Source: Nitrospirillum viridazoti CBAmc (GTDB taxonomy: Bacteria > Pseudomonadota > Alphaproteobacteria > Azospirillales > Azospirillaceae). Taken from it: a stretch of DNA of 64,000 nt. Positions 1 through 8,773 of this stretch are shown here, piece by piece (position 1 is the stretch's first letter; every line of letters starts with the position of its first letter). The translations under genes were made by a program, and so were the position numbers. The stretch is from the NCBI RefSeq assembly GCF_000730165.1, contig NZ_CP022112.1:1032001-1096000 (forward strand), in the 5' to 3' direction. Below the pieces are notes generated by a model. That model had not been told where the DNA came from and did not search any database. It was given only the letters and a program-made list of their open reading frames with translations.

Positions 1-213
1 CGCCTCCATCTCCCGTTCGGAAGTGTCCTGCTTGGCCAATTCCTTGGGGTCATGCTTGGGGTCGTACTTGGAGCCCGCGATCACGGCGGGGAAGCCGGGC
101 TTCGGCTCCCAGCAATTGCCGGGCTCCTTGCAATGGGTGCCGTCGTAGGCGAAGGCCGGGGCGGCGAGCCCCAGACCCGCAACCACCGCCAACACCGCGA
201 CAGTACTTTTCAT
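1..213 (-). CDS. mxaI: Methanol dehydrogenase small (beta) subunit, C-terminus cut by window edge
   Basis: Translation of the complement from the ATG at 213 gives 71 residues: a signal peptide ending in AFA, then YDGTHCKEPGNCWEPKPGFP and a Lys/Asp-rich tail (KYDPKHDPKEL). This is the conserved N-terminal half of MxaI, including the Cys pair of the mature subunit, which is about 70-75 residues in the family. A clean GGAGG Shine-Dalgarno lies just upstream of the ATG. It is the fourth gene of mxaFJGI, following mxaG after 33 bp. MxaI pairs with MxaF in the periplasmic alpha2beta2 enzyme. The last part lies outside the window. Confidence 0.95.
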   Translation of the reverse strand, partial: MKSTVAVLAVVAGLGLAAPAFAYDGTHCKEPGNCWEPKPGFPAVIAGSKYDPKHDPKELAKQDTSEREMEA

Positions 214-246
214 GGTTTCCTCCGTTAATCGTGGACCAAAACAGCG

Positions 247-852
247 TCAGCGGACCTGCGTCCTGTCCGCCGCGCACATTCCCGGCGCGTCTTCCGGGAA
301 TTTCTCGCCGACCTTGAAAGGCCGGAAACTCTTCTTCTGGGCATCGGTCAGCCAGGGCGCGTGCTTCACGTCATCCTTGTAGAGGTGGCGGACCCAGGCC
401 ATGACCTTCAGGATCTCATCCAGCGTCAGGTCGTAATGCGGGCCCATCTGCGCCCGGGCGCCGCCGAAGATGGTCTCGAACAGGCCCTGGTCCGTCTCGT
501 TCTTGGGATAGGTCCAGTAGTCGTCATTGAGACCGGGGCCGATCTTGCCCTCGCCCACATGGCCGTGGCAGCCGGAGCACGACTCCAGGTAGATGATCTC
601 CCCCTTCTTCAGGCAGCTTTTGTCCTCCAGGTAGGGGTCGACGCCGGTCTGGAAAAACTTCTTCACGCCCGGCGTGTCGCGCCCTTCCTCCTGCGCCATG
701 GACAGGTCCAACGGTTCGCCCGTATCGGTGTTGCGCAGGTCCAGGCTGGTGGTCGGAAGGCCGGCGGCGGCGCGGGCGCTGGTCCACCAGGCGCCCCCGG
801 CCGCCACGCCGGTACAGGTGAGCAGGGTCAGGCCGACGAACAACTTCTTCAT
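247..852 (-). CDS. mxaG: Cytochrome cL, electron acceptor of methanol dehydrogenase
   Basis: A 201-aa secreted c-type cytochrome. Residues 1-30 form a signal peptide ([15 protein letters not shown]...). The single haem motif CSGCH has Cys92, Cys95 and His96. It is followed by [12 protein letters not shown] and [15 protein letters not shown], which are typical of MxaG and contain the candidate axial Met. In the family this large acidic cytochrome accepts electrons from PQQ of MxaFI in the periplasm and passes them to a smaller cytochrome c. It sits between mxaJ and mxaI in the canonical mxaFJGI order, which supports the specific name over a generic cytochrome c. Confidence 0.93.
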   Translation of the reverse strand: MKKLFVGLTLLTCTGVAAGGAWWTSARAAAGLPTTSLDLRNTDTGEPLDLSMAQEEGRDTPGVKKFFQTGVDPYLEDKSCLKKGEIIYLESCSGCHGHVGEGKIGPGLNDDYWTYPKNETDQGLFETIFGGARAQMGPHYDLTLDEILKVMAWVRHLYKDDVKHAPWLTDAQKKSFRPFKVGEKFPEDAPGMCAADRTQVR

Positions 853-906
853 GACGCATCCCGATTTCAGTGACTGCGATACCTTGTCGGTTCGGGGACC
901 CCGCGC

Positions 907-1779
907 TCAGTTGGCGACCTGGACCAGCGGTATCCCTTCTTCCTCCAGGATGGCGGTGATCTGGGGCCGGGCCTTGACCAGGGCGGCGTTCAGCGCGGCC
1001 TGCAGGCCGGTGTCGCCCAAGCGGACGCCCATGGACTGGTCGTAGTACTGGGGCAGCGCCTGCCCGTCGCTCCGCTTGGCGTCATCCTTCACCGGCGTCA
1101 GTTGCAGGCCGGGATCAGCCTTGACGTAGCGGGCGATGCTGGGCGCGAAGGCCACGGCCAGGTCGGCGCCACCAGCGCGCACCTCCCCCACCATCTTCTC
1201 GGGCGGGATCTGCACGTATTCGTTCCGGGGAGAGCGGAAACCCACCAATGAGTAGAGGTAGGCCATGTTGTCGTTGTAGCGGTCGACCTGCTTCAGCATC
1301 ACCTCGCTGGGGGAGCCAAACTCCACCACGATGTGGCCGACCTTGCGGATGGCCGGATCGTTCCAGGACTGCACGTCCAGGTGCCGGTCCTTGCGGGTGA
1401 CGAAGACGTAGCCGGTGCGGTAGTAGGGCGCCGTGGTCAGGACGCGGGGGTCGTTGGCGTCCATACCGACGATGACGTCGCACTTCTTCTTGTCCAGCCA
1501 GTCGCGCACCGCGTAGATGCCCGGCTTGTCGGAATAGACGAAGACCGGCTGGCGGCCCATGGCGCTGGCCACGGCCATGGCGATCCTGTTCTCGAAGCCG
1601 GAATTGTCCTGCGCGGAGTACGGCAGTTCCTTGGCGGCGGCGCAGATGCGCAAGGCCGGCAGCGGGGCGTCGCCGGACACGGCGGGGCCGGCGGCGGCCA
1701 AACCCGAAGCGGGAAGCAGGGCGCCGGCGGCTATGGCGCCGGAAACGATGGCGGCGCGGATGGTCACGGATTTCGGCAT
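907..1779 (-). CDS. mxaJ: MxaJ, periplasmic solute-binding-like protein of the methanol dehydrogenase operon
   Basis: About 290 aa with a signal peptide (MPKSVTIRAAIVSGAIAAGA). The body is a type-II periplasmic binding fold: LRICAAAKELPYSAQDNSGFENRIA, then CDVIVGMDANDPRVLTTAPYYRTGYVF, then GADLAVAFAPSIARYV. The ATG at 1779 is preferred to a TTG 33 bp upstream because the signal peptide begins there and GGTGAT precedes it. MxaJ is required for active MxaFI in methylotrophs and is thought to assist maturation, but its exact role is not settled. The gene lies between mxaF and mxaG, which fixes the assignment. Confidence 0.9.
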   Translation of the reverse strand: MPKSVTIRAAIVSGAIAAGALLPASGLAAAGPAVSGDAPLPALRICAAAKELPYSAQDNSGFENRIAMAVASAMGRQPVFVYSDKPGIYAVRDWLDKKKCDVIVGMDANDPRVLTTAPYYRTGYVFVTRKDRHLDVQSWNDPAIRKVGHIVVEFGSPSEVMLKQVDRYNDNMAYLYSLVGFRSPRNEYVQIPPEKMVGEVRAGGADLAVAFAPSIARYVKADPGLQLTPVKDDAKRSDGQALPQYYDQSMGVRLGDTGLQAALNAALVKARPQITAILEEEGIPLVQVAN

Positions 1780-1851
1780 GGATATCACCAACGCTGCTGA
1801 TGTCGGGGCCAAATGGGAGCGGGGCTGGGAGCGGGGCGGTCGCCTCCCCGG

Positions 1852-1887
1852 CCGGCCGCCATCCTTTGGGGGAAAGGTGGCGGCCGG
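1852..1887 (-). terminator. Strong hairpin between mxaF and mxaJ
   Basis: A near-perfect stem-loop: CCGGCCGCCA pairs with TGGCGGCCGG. Inside it CCTTT pairs with AAAGG around a GGGGG loop, with one unpaired T. It lies in the 129-bp gap after the mxaF stop, and no T-run follows on the transcribed strand. I read it as an attenuator or 3'-end stabiliser that would let mxaF mRNA exceed mxaJGI mRNA. A second smaller inverted repeat (GGCGGG...CCCGCC, about 1901-1920) overlaps the mxaF stop. Confidence 0.6.
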
Positions 1888-1908
1888 CGCGGGAAGGTTG
1901 GGCGGGGA

Positions 1909-3786
1909 CTACTTCCCGCCCTGGTATTCACCCACGTTCACGTCGTCGTAGGGGCTCTTGCCGTTCAGCGAGAAGACCATGACGCCACCACCCATCTGGG
2001 TGTAGTTGGCCAGCTTCTTGAAGGCGCCGACGGCGCCCAGGCCGGCGGTCGGGTCCTGCAGATCGAACACCAGGCCCACACCCGGCCAGCCGCCCACGCC
2101 GTAGTAGATGGCGATGTATTGCGTGCCGCCGTGGGTATAGGTGATGGGATAGCCGATGGCGCCGGACGGCAGCTTGAACTTCCACAGCAATTCGCCCGTG
2201 TCGCTGTTGCGCGCTTTGATGAAGCCGTCCAGCGTTCCGTAGAAGACCAGGTTGCCGGCGGTGGCCATGGTACCGCCCCAGACGGCGAACCGTTCCATCT
2301 TCTCCCATTTGAACTGACCGGAGATGGCGTTGTAGGCCTTGATCTGGCCCAGGCCTTCATAGTTCTGCCGATCGCCCTTGGGGCCCGGATACATGTTCAG
2401 GGTGGCGCCCACGAAGAACTGCCCGGCGCGATAGGGCAGCATGAAGGGCTCCCAGTCCATGCAGATGTGGTTGATCCCCATGAAGAACAGCTGCTTGTTG
2501 GGGTCGTAGCTGTCGTGGCCCTGGTTGTGATAGCCCATGGCCGACGGGCAGATATCCTTGCCCTGGTGGTCCATGCGCGTGCCGTATTCGGGGTCGCGCA
2601 CCGGCACGCCGGACTTCAGGTCCACCGTTTTGAAGACGTTGACCGTGTCGTCGATCTTGTTGGCGGAGACCAGGTCGCCGTTGGTGCGGTCCAGGGTGTA
2701 GACGATGCCGTTGCGGTCGGGATGCGTCAGCAGGCTGCGCACCTTGCCGTCCTTGTCCTTCTGCTCCGACAGCATCATGACGTTGACACCGGCGTAGTCC
2801 CATTCGTCATGCGGCGTCTTCTGGTAGCCGAACTTGGCCTGGCCGGTGTCAACGTCGCGACCGAAGATGGTCATCGTCCATTTGTTGTCGCCGGGGCGCA
2901 TGGTCTCATTCCACGGGGCCGGGTTGCCGGTACCGAAGTATATGAGGTTGGTCTTGGGGTCGAAGGCGTACCAGCCCCAGTTGGTGCCACCGCCGATCTT
3001 CCAGGCGTCGCCCTCCCAGGTGGACAGGCCCAAGCCCTTCTGGCCGTAGTGCGGGTTCTTGATGTTGAAGTCGGACGCCAGCAGCATGTCCTTGTCGGAG
3101 CCGGTGGCGTAGGCGCGCCACACCTGCTCGCCCGTGTGGACGTCGTAGGCGGTGACATAGCCGCGCACACCCAGCTCGGCGCCCGACGATCCGACGATGA
3201 CCTTGTCCTTCACCACATAGGGCGCGATGGTCAGGGTGGAGCCGACCTTGATGTCGGAATTCTCCATCTTCCACACCGTCTCGCCCGTCTTGGCGTTCAG
3301 CGCCACAATGTGGCCGTCCAGCAGGGTCTTCAGGATCAGGGGTGGTGTCTTGCTGTCACCCGGCCAGTAGGCCAGGCCGCGGTTGACGATGTCGCAGCAG
3401 GCGACGGAGCGGGCCGCCGGGTTCTGCTTGGGCTTGTCCTGCCACAGGATTTTGCCGGGATCGTCCAGGCCCAACGCGAAGGTCACGTTGGGGAAGGAGG
3501 TGTGGACGTACATCACCCCGTCGACGACCAGGGGCGCGCCCTCATGGCCGTTCAGTAGGCCGGTGGAAAACGTCCAAGCCGCCTTCAGGTTCTTGACGTT
3601 GTCAGTGTTGATCTGGTTGAGCTTGCTGTAGTTGTCGGAGTGATAGTCCTTGCCCGGCATCACCCAGTTGGAGTCATCATTGGACATCTTGTCCAACGTG
3701 TCGTTGGCCTTGGCCACCCCCACACACGCCAGCATCATTACCGAGAGAATGGCAGTCAGCGACGTGGTAGCGCGAAGCTTCTTCAT
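1909..3786 (-). CDS. mxaF: PQQ methanol dehydrogenase large subunit, calcium (MxaF) type
   Basis: A 625-aa periplasmic quinoprotein with a signal peptide to about residue 27 and an eight-bladed propeller with tryptophan-docking motifs. The vicinal disulfide Cys130-Cys131 ([10 protein letters not shown]) and [12 protein letters not shown] are PQQ-site signatures. The catalytic base is Asp330 in [10 protein letters not shown]. The residue two further on is Ala332, where lanthanide XoxF enzymes have Asp, so this is the Ca2+ form. It oxidises methanol to formaldehyde and donates electrons to MxaG. GGGAGG precedes the ATG. It is the first gene of mxaFJGI. Length and motifs are complete, with no sign of decay. 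Confidence 0.97.
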   Translation of the reverse strand: MKKLRATTSLTAILSVMMLACVGVAKANDTLDKMSNDDSNWVMPGKDYHSDNYSKLNQINTDNVKNLKAAWTFSTGLLNGHEGAPLVVDGVMYVHTSFPNVTFALGLDDPGKILWQDKPKQNPAARSVACCDIVNRGLAYWPGDSKTPPLILKTLLDGHIVALNAKTGETVWKMENSDIKVGSTLTIAPYVVKDKVIVGSSGAELGVRGYVTAYDVHTGEQVWRAYATGSDKDMLLASDFNIKNPHYGQKGLGLSTWEGDAWKIGGGTNWGWYAFDPKTNLIYFGTGNPAPWNETMRPGDNKWTMTIFGRDVDTGQAKFGYQKTPHDEWDYAGVNVMMLSEQKDKDGKVRSLLTHPDRNGIVYTLDRTNGDLVSANKIDDTVNVFKTVDLKSGVPVRDPEYGTRMDHQGKDICPSAMGYHNQGHDSYDPNKQLFFMGINHICMDWEPFMLPYRAGQFFVGATLNMYPGPKGDRQNYEGLGQIKAYNAISGQFKWEKMERFAVWGGTMATAGNLVFYGTLDGFIKARNSDTGELLWKFKLPSGAIGYPITYTHGGTQYIAIYYGVGGWPGVGLVFDLQDPTAGLGAVGAFKKLANYTQMGGGVMVFSLNGKSPYDDVNVGEYQGGK

Positions 3787-4261
3787 GTTTCGTGACCTCC
3801 CTGCTGTTCAGCAAGCCAGCCTTGTTATCGCGGCTGGTGACGAGGCCATTAAGAACCGTAAGGATTTTGTTGGTCTATAGTACTTTGTATGGTGTCATTT
3901 ACTTTAAATATGGGAATTTTTACTTAACAATAAGCCCATTCTCACCCTCAAATATGAACTTCTCTATAGGGCATTCCACTAGAACATTGCGCAAAGCCGA
4001 CGGGAAGATTCGGCAAAAATTCTTACCAAGTTTGGTAAAGCCGTACTTGGCACATGTCCTCGTCAGGTTGGGGCCACATCCACCCGATTGGTGAGCAGGT
4101 GATAGATAATGCTGCTATTCAATAATCGGCCGTCCCACAATCGGCCGTCCCACGACCGCTCCTAGCCGGTGGCGAAGGTGGAACGACTGCTGTGCATCCC
4201 GATGCGGGGCTGGTGCGAGGCTGATGGGCGCAGGGTCTCCCAATGCTAGCTGGTTCAGCCT
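3787..4261. promoter_or_regulatory. AT-rich control region upstream of mxaF
   Basis: 475 bp without a credible gene. The part nearest mxaF (about 3850-4060) is much richer in A/T than the surroundings. It holds the palindrome TTACCAA-GT-TTGGTAA at 4023-4038, a plausible operator. Further up, the 15-bp sequence AATCGGCCGTCCCAC is perfectly duplicated in tandem at 4124-4138 and 4139-4153. The mxaF promoter must lie here. I could not assign -35/-10 boxes with confidence. Confidence 0.55.
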
Positions 4262-4615
4262 TTATTCGTCACACCCGGAAGCCATTCCTTTCGGCGCCTC
4301 CGCCGCCCGCCGGACAGGTCGGCGCGGCTTCCGCATGGACAAGATCGCAAGCGTAAGGGCGACGGTGGAGGCGCCGACGGTTAGAGCCGTGATTCCGAGC
4401 AAGGTACCAATGCCTGCCCCTTCTTCCCGTACCGCCAGGATGAACACACCGCCCCAGCAAGCAACGCCAATCAAACGTAGGGTCTTGGTCCAGCGGGGGC
4501 TGGCAGCCCAACGCGGTCCGACAAGATCGCGCCAATGGCGGTCCAGGCCCAATGCCGCCGAGGCCATGCCCAGGGTGGCCAAGGCGAAAACGCCGACCTC
4601 CAGCGCGTCAGCCAT
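4262..4615 (-). CDS. Small membrane protein, DUF3325-like
   Basis: 117 aa with three to four hydrophobic segments: VGVFALATLGMASAALGL, TLRLIGVACWGGVFILAV, and LLGITALTVGASTVALTLAIL. It starts with an ATG overlapping the end of the PepSY gene by 8 bp and is the last gene of the siderophore receptor operon. DUF3325 proteins typically occur next to PepSY and DUF3649 proteins behind TonB siderophore receptors. Their function is unproven but is assumed to concern iron release or uptake at the inner membrane. The family call rests on layout and hydropathy as much as on sequence. Confidence 0.7.
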   Translation of the reverse strand: MADALEVGVFALATLGMASAALGLDRHWRDLVGPRWAASPRWTKTLRLIGVACWGGVFILAVREEGAGIGTLLGITALTVGASTVALTLAILSMRKPRRPVRRAAEAPKGMASGCDE

Positions 4616-6206
4616 TTTCCACCCCCGTCGAGACGACCGCCAGGCGATCGGGGCCCCATGCCTTGCCTTGGCGCGTCCGTACTCGCCGTGCCAGCCGCCA
4701 TGCGGCTAAGAAGGCCGTCAGGGCCGTCGCCGCCAAGCCGGCATCCACGCCCAGCACGGCGCCATGGCCGGCCGCCCAGGCATGGAAGGGGTGATCACCG
4801 GTGGTGATCCAGTTGGCGACCATGGCCGTCAGCGCCAGGCCGCCCACCAGGATCGCCTGGGTTCGCCAGGGTGGTGCCAGCTGCCAACGCAGGTGCAGGC
4901 CGGCGTGCAGGGCCGTACCGATCCAGCTCAGAAAGAACACCGCCACCTCCGCCAGCTCACGGCTGGGCAGTGCCGCCGGCAGCAGGCGGTTGGCCACCAG
5001 CATGGCCAGGGTGGCGATGACAACCCCGGTGGTGGTGGCGCAGGCCGTGGCCGCGACCACCCGCCACCCTCGGCCCCCATGCCGGGCCCGCCGCTTCTCC
5101 AGCCAATACAGCAGGCCGGTGGCGATCAGCACGCTGCCCCCCAGCCCTTGCAGAAAGTAAAGCCAACGCAGGGTCCAATGGTCGAACCGGACCTCATGCA
5201 GCCCGGCGATGACGCGCTGCGCCCCCACCACTGGCCCTGGCAGCCCCCGGGCCAGCAGGACGCCGGTGATCCCATCGAAGTAGAGCGGGTCGTTGTGCAG
5301 GGTCACCCGGTCGTCGTTGACGCGGGTGATGCGGACATAGGCGCCGGCATCGCCGGGATGGACGACGCCGACCTGCGCCACCGCTACGTCTTTGCCGATC
5401 TCCGCCGACCACAGCCGACGGGCCTGCTCCACCAGCGGATCCAGCGGCAACAGCGGGGCCGCGACACCCACGGCCGGCCGGTCGTAGTTGCCGATCGCGT
5501 CGGCGTAGAAACGGTTCATGTCGCCGCCGTACAGCAGCGTGGTGCCGGCGGGAAAGACCACGGGGAGGATAATGGCGATGCCGCTGAAGGTGATCATCAG
5601 GTGGAAGGGCAAGGCCAGCACGCCCATGAGGTTGTGCAGGTCCAGCAGCAACCGTTGCGGATGGGCCCGGGGGCGGAAGGTGAAGAAGTCCTGGAAAAGG
5701 CGGGCATGAATGATCACGCCGGACACCAGCCCCGCCATCATCGCCACCGCCGCCAGAGCCACGATCCAATAGCCGACGAAACCAGGCCGCAGCAGCAGGC
5801 AATAGTGCAGCGGATAGAAGAAGGAGGACGCGCCCAGCGTGCCGGGCGGTGGCAGGCGCCGGCCCGTTGTGGTCGCCATCATGCCGGCGCCGCCGGCGCT
5901 GGTGCGGACGCGCAATTGCAGGACGGGGGTGCGGGCGTCCGGCATTTCCACCAGCCAGTCGCGCACCGTGGCGCCCCCGGTCGCGCGCTGAGCGGTCAGT
6001 TGTTCCAGCAGCGGCCGGGCGACGGCGTCCAGCGATACCGGCGTCTGCGGCACGGCCACGCGGGTGGCCGGCATCATCCACCGGTCGATCTCCGGCATGA
6101 AGACGGTCAGCGATCCCATGAAGAAGATGACGATCAGCAGCCCGCCCAGGGTCACGCCCATCCAGGTGTGAGGCCACAGCAGGGCCGCGCGCAAAGCCTT
6201 GCTCAA
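4608..6206 (-). CDS. PepSY-associated TM protein, putative periplasmic ferric-siderophore reductase
   Basis: About 532 aa from a TTG start at 6206 that overlaps the upstream stop (TTGA). The N-terminus is LSKALRAALLWPHTWMGVTLGG, the usual beginning of the family. There follow a periplasmic loop, the central helix pair with LDLHNLMGVLALPFHLMITFSG, a PepSY region, a second LRWLYFLQGLGGSVLIATGLLYWLEKRR segment, and several C-terminal helices. Relatives near siderophore receptors (FoxB/FpvG-like) are thought to reduce ferric siderophores in the periplasm using haem-liganding histidines, and such His residues (PHTW, LDLHN, LPFH) are visible here. The position directly behind the TonB receptor supports this role. 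Confidence 0.82.
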   Translation of the reverse strand: MSKALRAALLWPHTWMGVTLGGLLIVIFFMGSLTVFMPEIDRWMMPATRVAVPQTPVSLDAVARPLLEQLTAQRATGGATVRDWLVEMPDARTPVLQLRVRTSAGGAGMMATTTGRRLPPPGTLGASSFFYPLHYCLLLRPGFVGYWIVALAAVAMMAGLVSGVIIHARLFQDFFTFRPRAHPQRLLLDLHNLMGVLALPFHLMITFSGIAIILPVVFPAGTTLLYGGDMNRFYADAIGNYDRPAVGVAAPLLPLDPLVEQARRLWSAEIGKDVAVAQVGVVHPGDAGAYVRITRVNDDRVTLHNDPLYFDGITGVLLARGLPGPVVGAQRVIAGLHEVRFDHWTLRWLYFLQGLGGSVLIATGLLYWLEKRRARHGGRGWRVVAATACATTTGVVIATLAMLVANRLLPAALPSRELAEVAVFFLSWIGTALHAGLHLRWQLAPPWRTQAILVGGLALTAMVANWITTGDHPFHAWAAGHGAVLGVDAGLAATALTAFLAAWRLARRVRTRQGKAWGPDRLAVVSTGVENG

Positions 6207-6571
6207 GCTCCACTCCCCGGGACCAGGCCCCGTATCAGGTAGGCCAGCGCGATCTGGACCACGGTCCCCACCGCCAACACGGCCCAGACCCGGCCGACAC
6301 GGCCCGCCGCCAACGCCCACAGGGCGATGACGGGCATGACCAATAGCGCCAGCAGGCCGAACAGGGCGGAGGATTCCGCCGGGGCCATGCCCAGCCGCGC
6401 GCCAACCACAGCCCCTAGGGCGCCGAAGCCCCAGGCCATGGCATAGGTGCCGACGATAGCGGCCAACACCCGGCCCAGGATGCGCCACCGCCCCTGCGGC
6501 GGAGCACCGGCCCCCCGTTTGGGGGGCCGGGTCCGCGGTGAAGGCGCAGGTGGGGACACTGGCGCCGTCAC
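6203..6571 (-). CDS. DUF3649-like inner-membrane protein
   Basis: 122 aa. A Pro/Arg-rich cytoplasmic start is followed by WRILGRVLAAIVGTYAMAWGFGALGA and two further hydrophobic stretches ending in LAYLIRGLVPGSGA. The GTG start overlaps the receptor stop (GTGA), so the two are translationally coupled. DUF3649 proteins accompany PepSY proteins in iron-uptake operons, but their biochemical role is unknown. Confidence 0.75.
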   Translation of the reverse strand: MTAPVSPPAPSPRTRPPKRGAGAPPQGRWRILGRVLAAIVGTYAMAWGFGALGAVVGARLGMAPAESSALFGLLALLVMPVIALWALAAGRVGRVWAVLAVGTVVQIALAYLIRGLVPGSGA

Positions 6572-8754
6572 AGCTTGGCCTGCAGGGTCACCAGCACGGA
6601 CCGGGGTTCACCATAGATGTTGCCGGACTGCGGGGTGCTCACACGCTGATAGTAGGTGCGGTCGAACAGGTTCTTCAGGTTGGCGGCGACACTGATCTTT
6701 TCCGTCACGTCAAAGCCGACGCGGGCGTCGAACACGGCGTAGCCGCCCTGGGTCAGCACGGCGTTGCCCAGGGTGGGGAAGGTGTTGGACATGGACGACT
6801 GCACCGTGGCGCCGCCGCCGATGGTCCAGCGCTTGTCCAGGCTTTCCGGCAGCCGGTAATTGGTCCACAGCTTGAAGGAATGCTTGGGCGCGATGGCACT
6901 GAAGGCGCTGCTGTCCGAGACGCTGTTGTCCAGGTTCTCCGCGAAGGTATAGGCATAGCCGGCGGTGACGGTCCAGCCGGGCAGCACCTCGCCCGTCAGG
7001 TCCAGCTCCACCCCCTCGCTCTGCGCCTTGCCCTGGGCCAGATAGATGGACTGGTTGGGATAGCGCGTGTCGGCCTGGGCCCGGTTTTCCTCATCGACAT
7101 GGAACAGGGCCAGACTGCTGTGCAGGCGACCGTCGAGGAAATCCACCTTGGTGCCGACCTCGTACTGCATGCCCTGGAGGGGTTTCAGCACCTTGCCGCT
7201 GGCGTCCGTGTAGGACTGCGGCTGGAAGACCTGGGTGACGCTGGTGTATAGCGCCACGGCCGGGTTCACCTCATAGACCAGGCCGGCGTTGGGCGTGACC
7301 TTGCCATCGATGGAGGCGGTGCTGCGCGGGGTCTTGGCCGGAATGACGGTGGTGACCGCCGTGTCCCACCAGGTGGCGCGCACGCCGGCGATCAGGCGCA
7401 AGGGATCCAGCAGGCGCAGCCGCACCGCGCCATAGGTGCTGTAGGTCTGGGTCAGGGTGGTGTTGTCCCGCTGCCAGGGGGCCCACACCGGCTCCGCCGC
7501 CGTCGCCACGGGAGCGTAGACGTTGACGGTGGACGCCCAGGTGCTGCCGTTGGCGTTGTAGCCGTTGGCCGATCGGGCACGGAACTCCGTCCGTTCATAG
7601 CTGGCGCCGATCACCGCCTCATGCACTTGGCCGAACAGGGTAAAGGGGCCGGAGGCGGACAGGTCGGTGCCGGCCTGCGACTGGTCATAGCGCACCTTCT
7701 GGGCGTACAGGGTGGTGGTGTTCTGGCCCACGACCACCGGGGTGTAGGCGTAGGCCATGACCCGGTCCATCACGTTGTCCAGGTACTGCGTGCCAAGGTT
7801 GACGTGCCAGCCATCGCCGAAGCGATGTTCCACATTGGCGAAGGCGCCGGTGGTGGTGAACTCGTCTTCGTTCCACTTCTCCCCCAGCGAGGTGGAGCGC
7901 GGCACATCCAGCAGGCTCAGCACATATTTGCCGCCCACCACATTGACCCGGCCTGGCAGGTTCCAGCCGCCCTTGTAGTCGTTCTCCTGCCGGTAGACGC
8001 CGACAGTGGCCGTGGTGTCGGGCGTCAGGTCGGCGCCCACGGTGCCATAGCCTAGCAGGCGCTTCTGGTGCGTCCAGTCCTGGAAGGTGTCCCGCTCCTG
8101 GAAGGTTCCGACCAGGCGGCCGCGCACGGTGCCGGACGAATTCAGCGGGCTGGTGAAGTCCCCCTCAAGCCGATAGTTATCCCACGAGCCGACGGTCAGG
8201 TTGGCATAGCCTGCCGTGGTGCTGAGCGGCACCTTCCGCACCAGGTTAATGGCGCCGCCTGGGCCGCCGAAGCCGGCCAGCAAGCCCGCCGGGCCCTTCA
8301 GCACCTCCACCTTATCGAATACCACCAAGTCGGGCGGCGAGAAGATGCGGTCATCCATGGTGGTGGGAATGCCGTCGAACTGCAGATTGGTGATCTCGAA
8401 CCCGCGCGAATAGAAATTCACGCGGTTGCCGTCGATGGGCTCCACGATCACGCCCGGGGTCTGGCGCAGCGCATCATCCAGGGTGACCAGCTTCTGCTCC
8501 TGCAACTGCTCCGCCCCCAGGACGGACAGCGACTGCGGCAGTTCATGCGGCGTCATGGGCAGCTTGGCCGTGACGGTCCTGTCCTTCTCCCGGTCCGCTG
8601 TCACGATCACCGTGGTGGCGGTGTCGCTCTCGGCGACGGCGCCGTCCGGCGCCGCGTCGCCGGGTGCCGCCCATCCCGCCGCGGGCAGCAGGGCGATCAT
8701 CGCCACGGTCCCCATGAGTCCCCACAGACGCGCCGGATTCCCGACCTTGTTCAT
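6568..8754 (-). CDS. TonB-dependent ferric-siderophore receptor
   Basis: 728 aa. The signal peptide MNKVGNPARLWGLMGTVAMI... ends near WAAPG. The plug domain reads LPQSLSVLGAEQLQEQKLVTLDDALRQTPG and SRGFEITNLQFDGIPT, as in FhuE/FpvA-like hydroxamate and peptide siderophore receptors. A 22-strand barrel ends in EPRSVLVTLQAKL. There is no N-terminal signalling (STN) domain and no FecI/FecR pair nearby, so transcriptional control is probably by an iron repressor instead. It lies 19 bp after the N-hydroxylase gene, so it most likely imports the locus's own siderophore. Confidence 0.93.
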   Translation of the reverse strand: MNKVGNPARLWGLMGTVAMIALLPAAGWAAPGDAAPDGAVAESDTATTVIVTADREKDRTVTAKLPMTPHELPQSLSVLGAEQLQEQKLVTLDDALRQTPGVIVEPIDGNRVNFYSRGFEITNLQFDGIPTTMDDRIFSPPDLVVFDKVEVLKGPAGLLAGFGGPGGAINLVRKVPLSTTAGYANLTVGSWDNYRLEGDFTSPLNSSGTVRGRLVGTFQERDTFQDWTHQKRLLGYGTVGADLTPDTTATVGVYRQENDYKGGWNLPGRVNVVGGKYVLSLLDVPRSTSLGEKWNEDEFTTTGAFANVEHRFGDGWHVNLGTQYLDNVMDRVMAYAYTPVVVGQNTTTLYAQKVRYDQSQAGTDLSASGPFTLFGQVHEAVIGASYERTEFRARSANGYNANGSTWASTVNVYAPVATAAEPVWAPWQRDNTTLTQTYSTYGAVRLRLLDPLRLIAGVRATWWDTAVTTVIPAKTPRSTASIDGKVTPNAGLVYEVNPAVALYTSVTQVFQPQSYTDASGKVLKPLQGMQYEVGTKVDFLDGRLHSSLALFHVDEENRAQADTRYPNQSIYLAQGKAQSEGVELDLTGEVLPGWTVTAGYAYTFAENLDNSVSDSSAFSAIAPKHSFKLWTNYRLPESLDKRWTIGGGATVQSSMSNTFPTLGNAVLTQGGYAVFDARVGFDVTEKISVAANLKNLFDRTYYQRVSTPQSGNIYGEPRSVLVTLQAKL

Positions 8755-8773
8755 TTCCTGATGTCTCCAGTTT

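Noticed and set aside
1813-3558. 581-codon plus-strand open frame opposite mxaF
   Set aside because: It is His/Val/Gly-rich nonsense complementary to a fully supported mxaF.
1909-3786. Lanthanide XoxF identity for the methanol dehydrogenase
   Set aside because: Ala occupies the position that is Asp in XoxF, and mxaJ, mxaG and mxaI follow in canonical order.
4224-4709. Plus-strand open frame of 161 codons
   Set aside because: It overlaps the DUF3325-like gene in antisense and has no motif.
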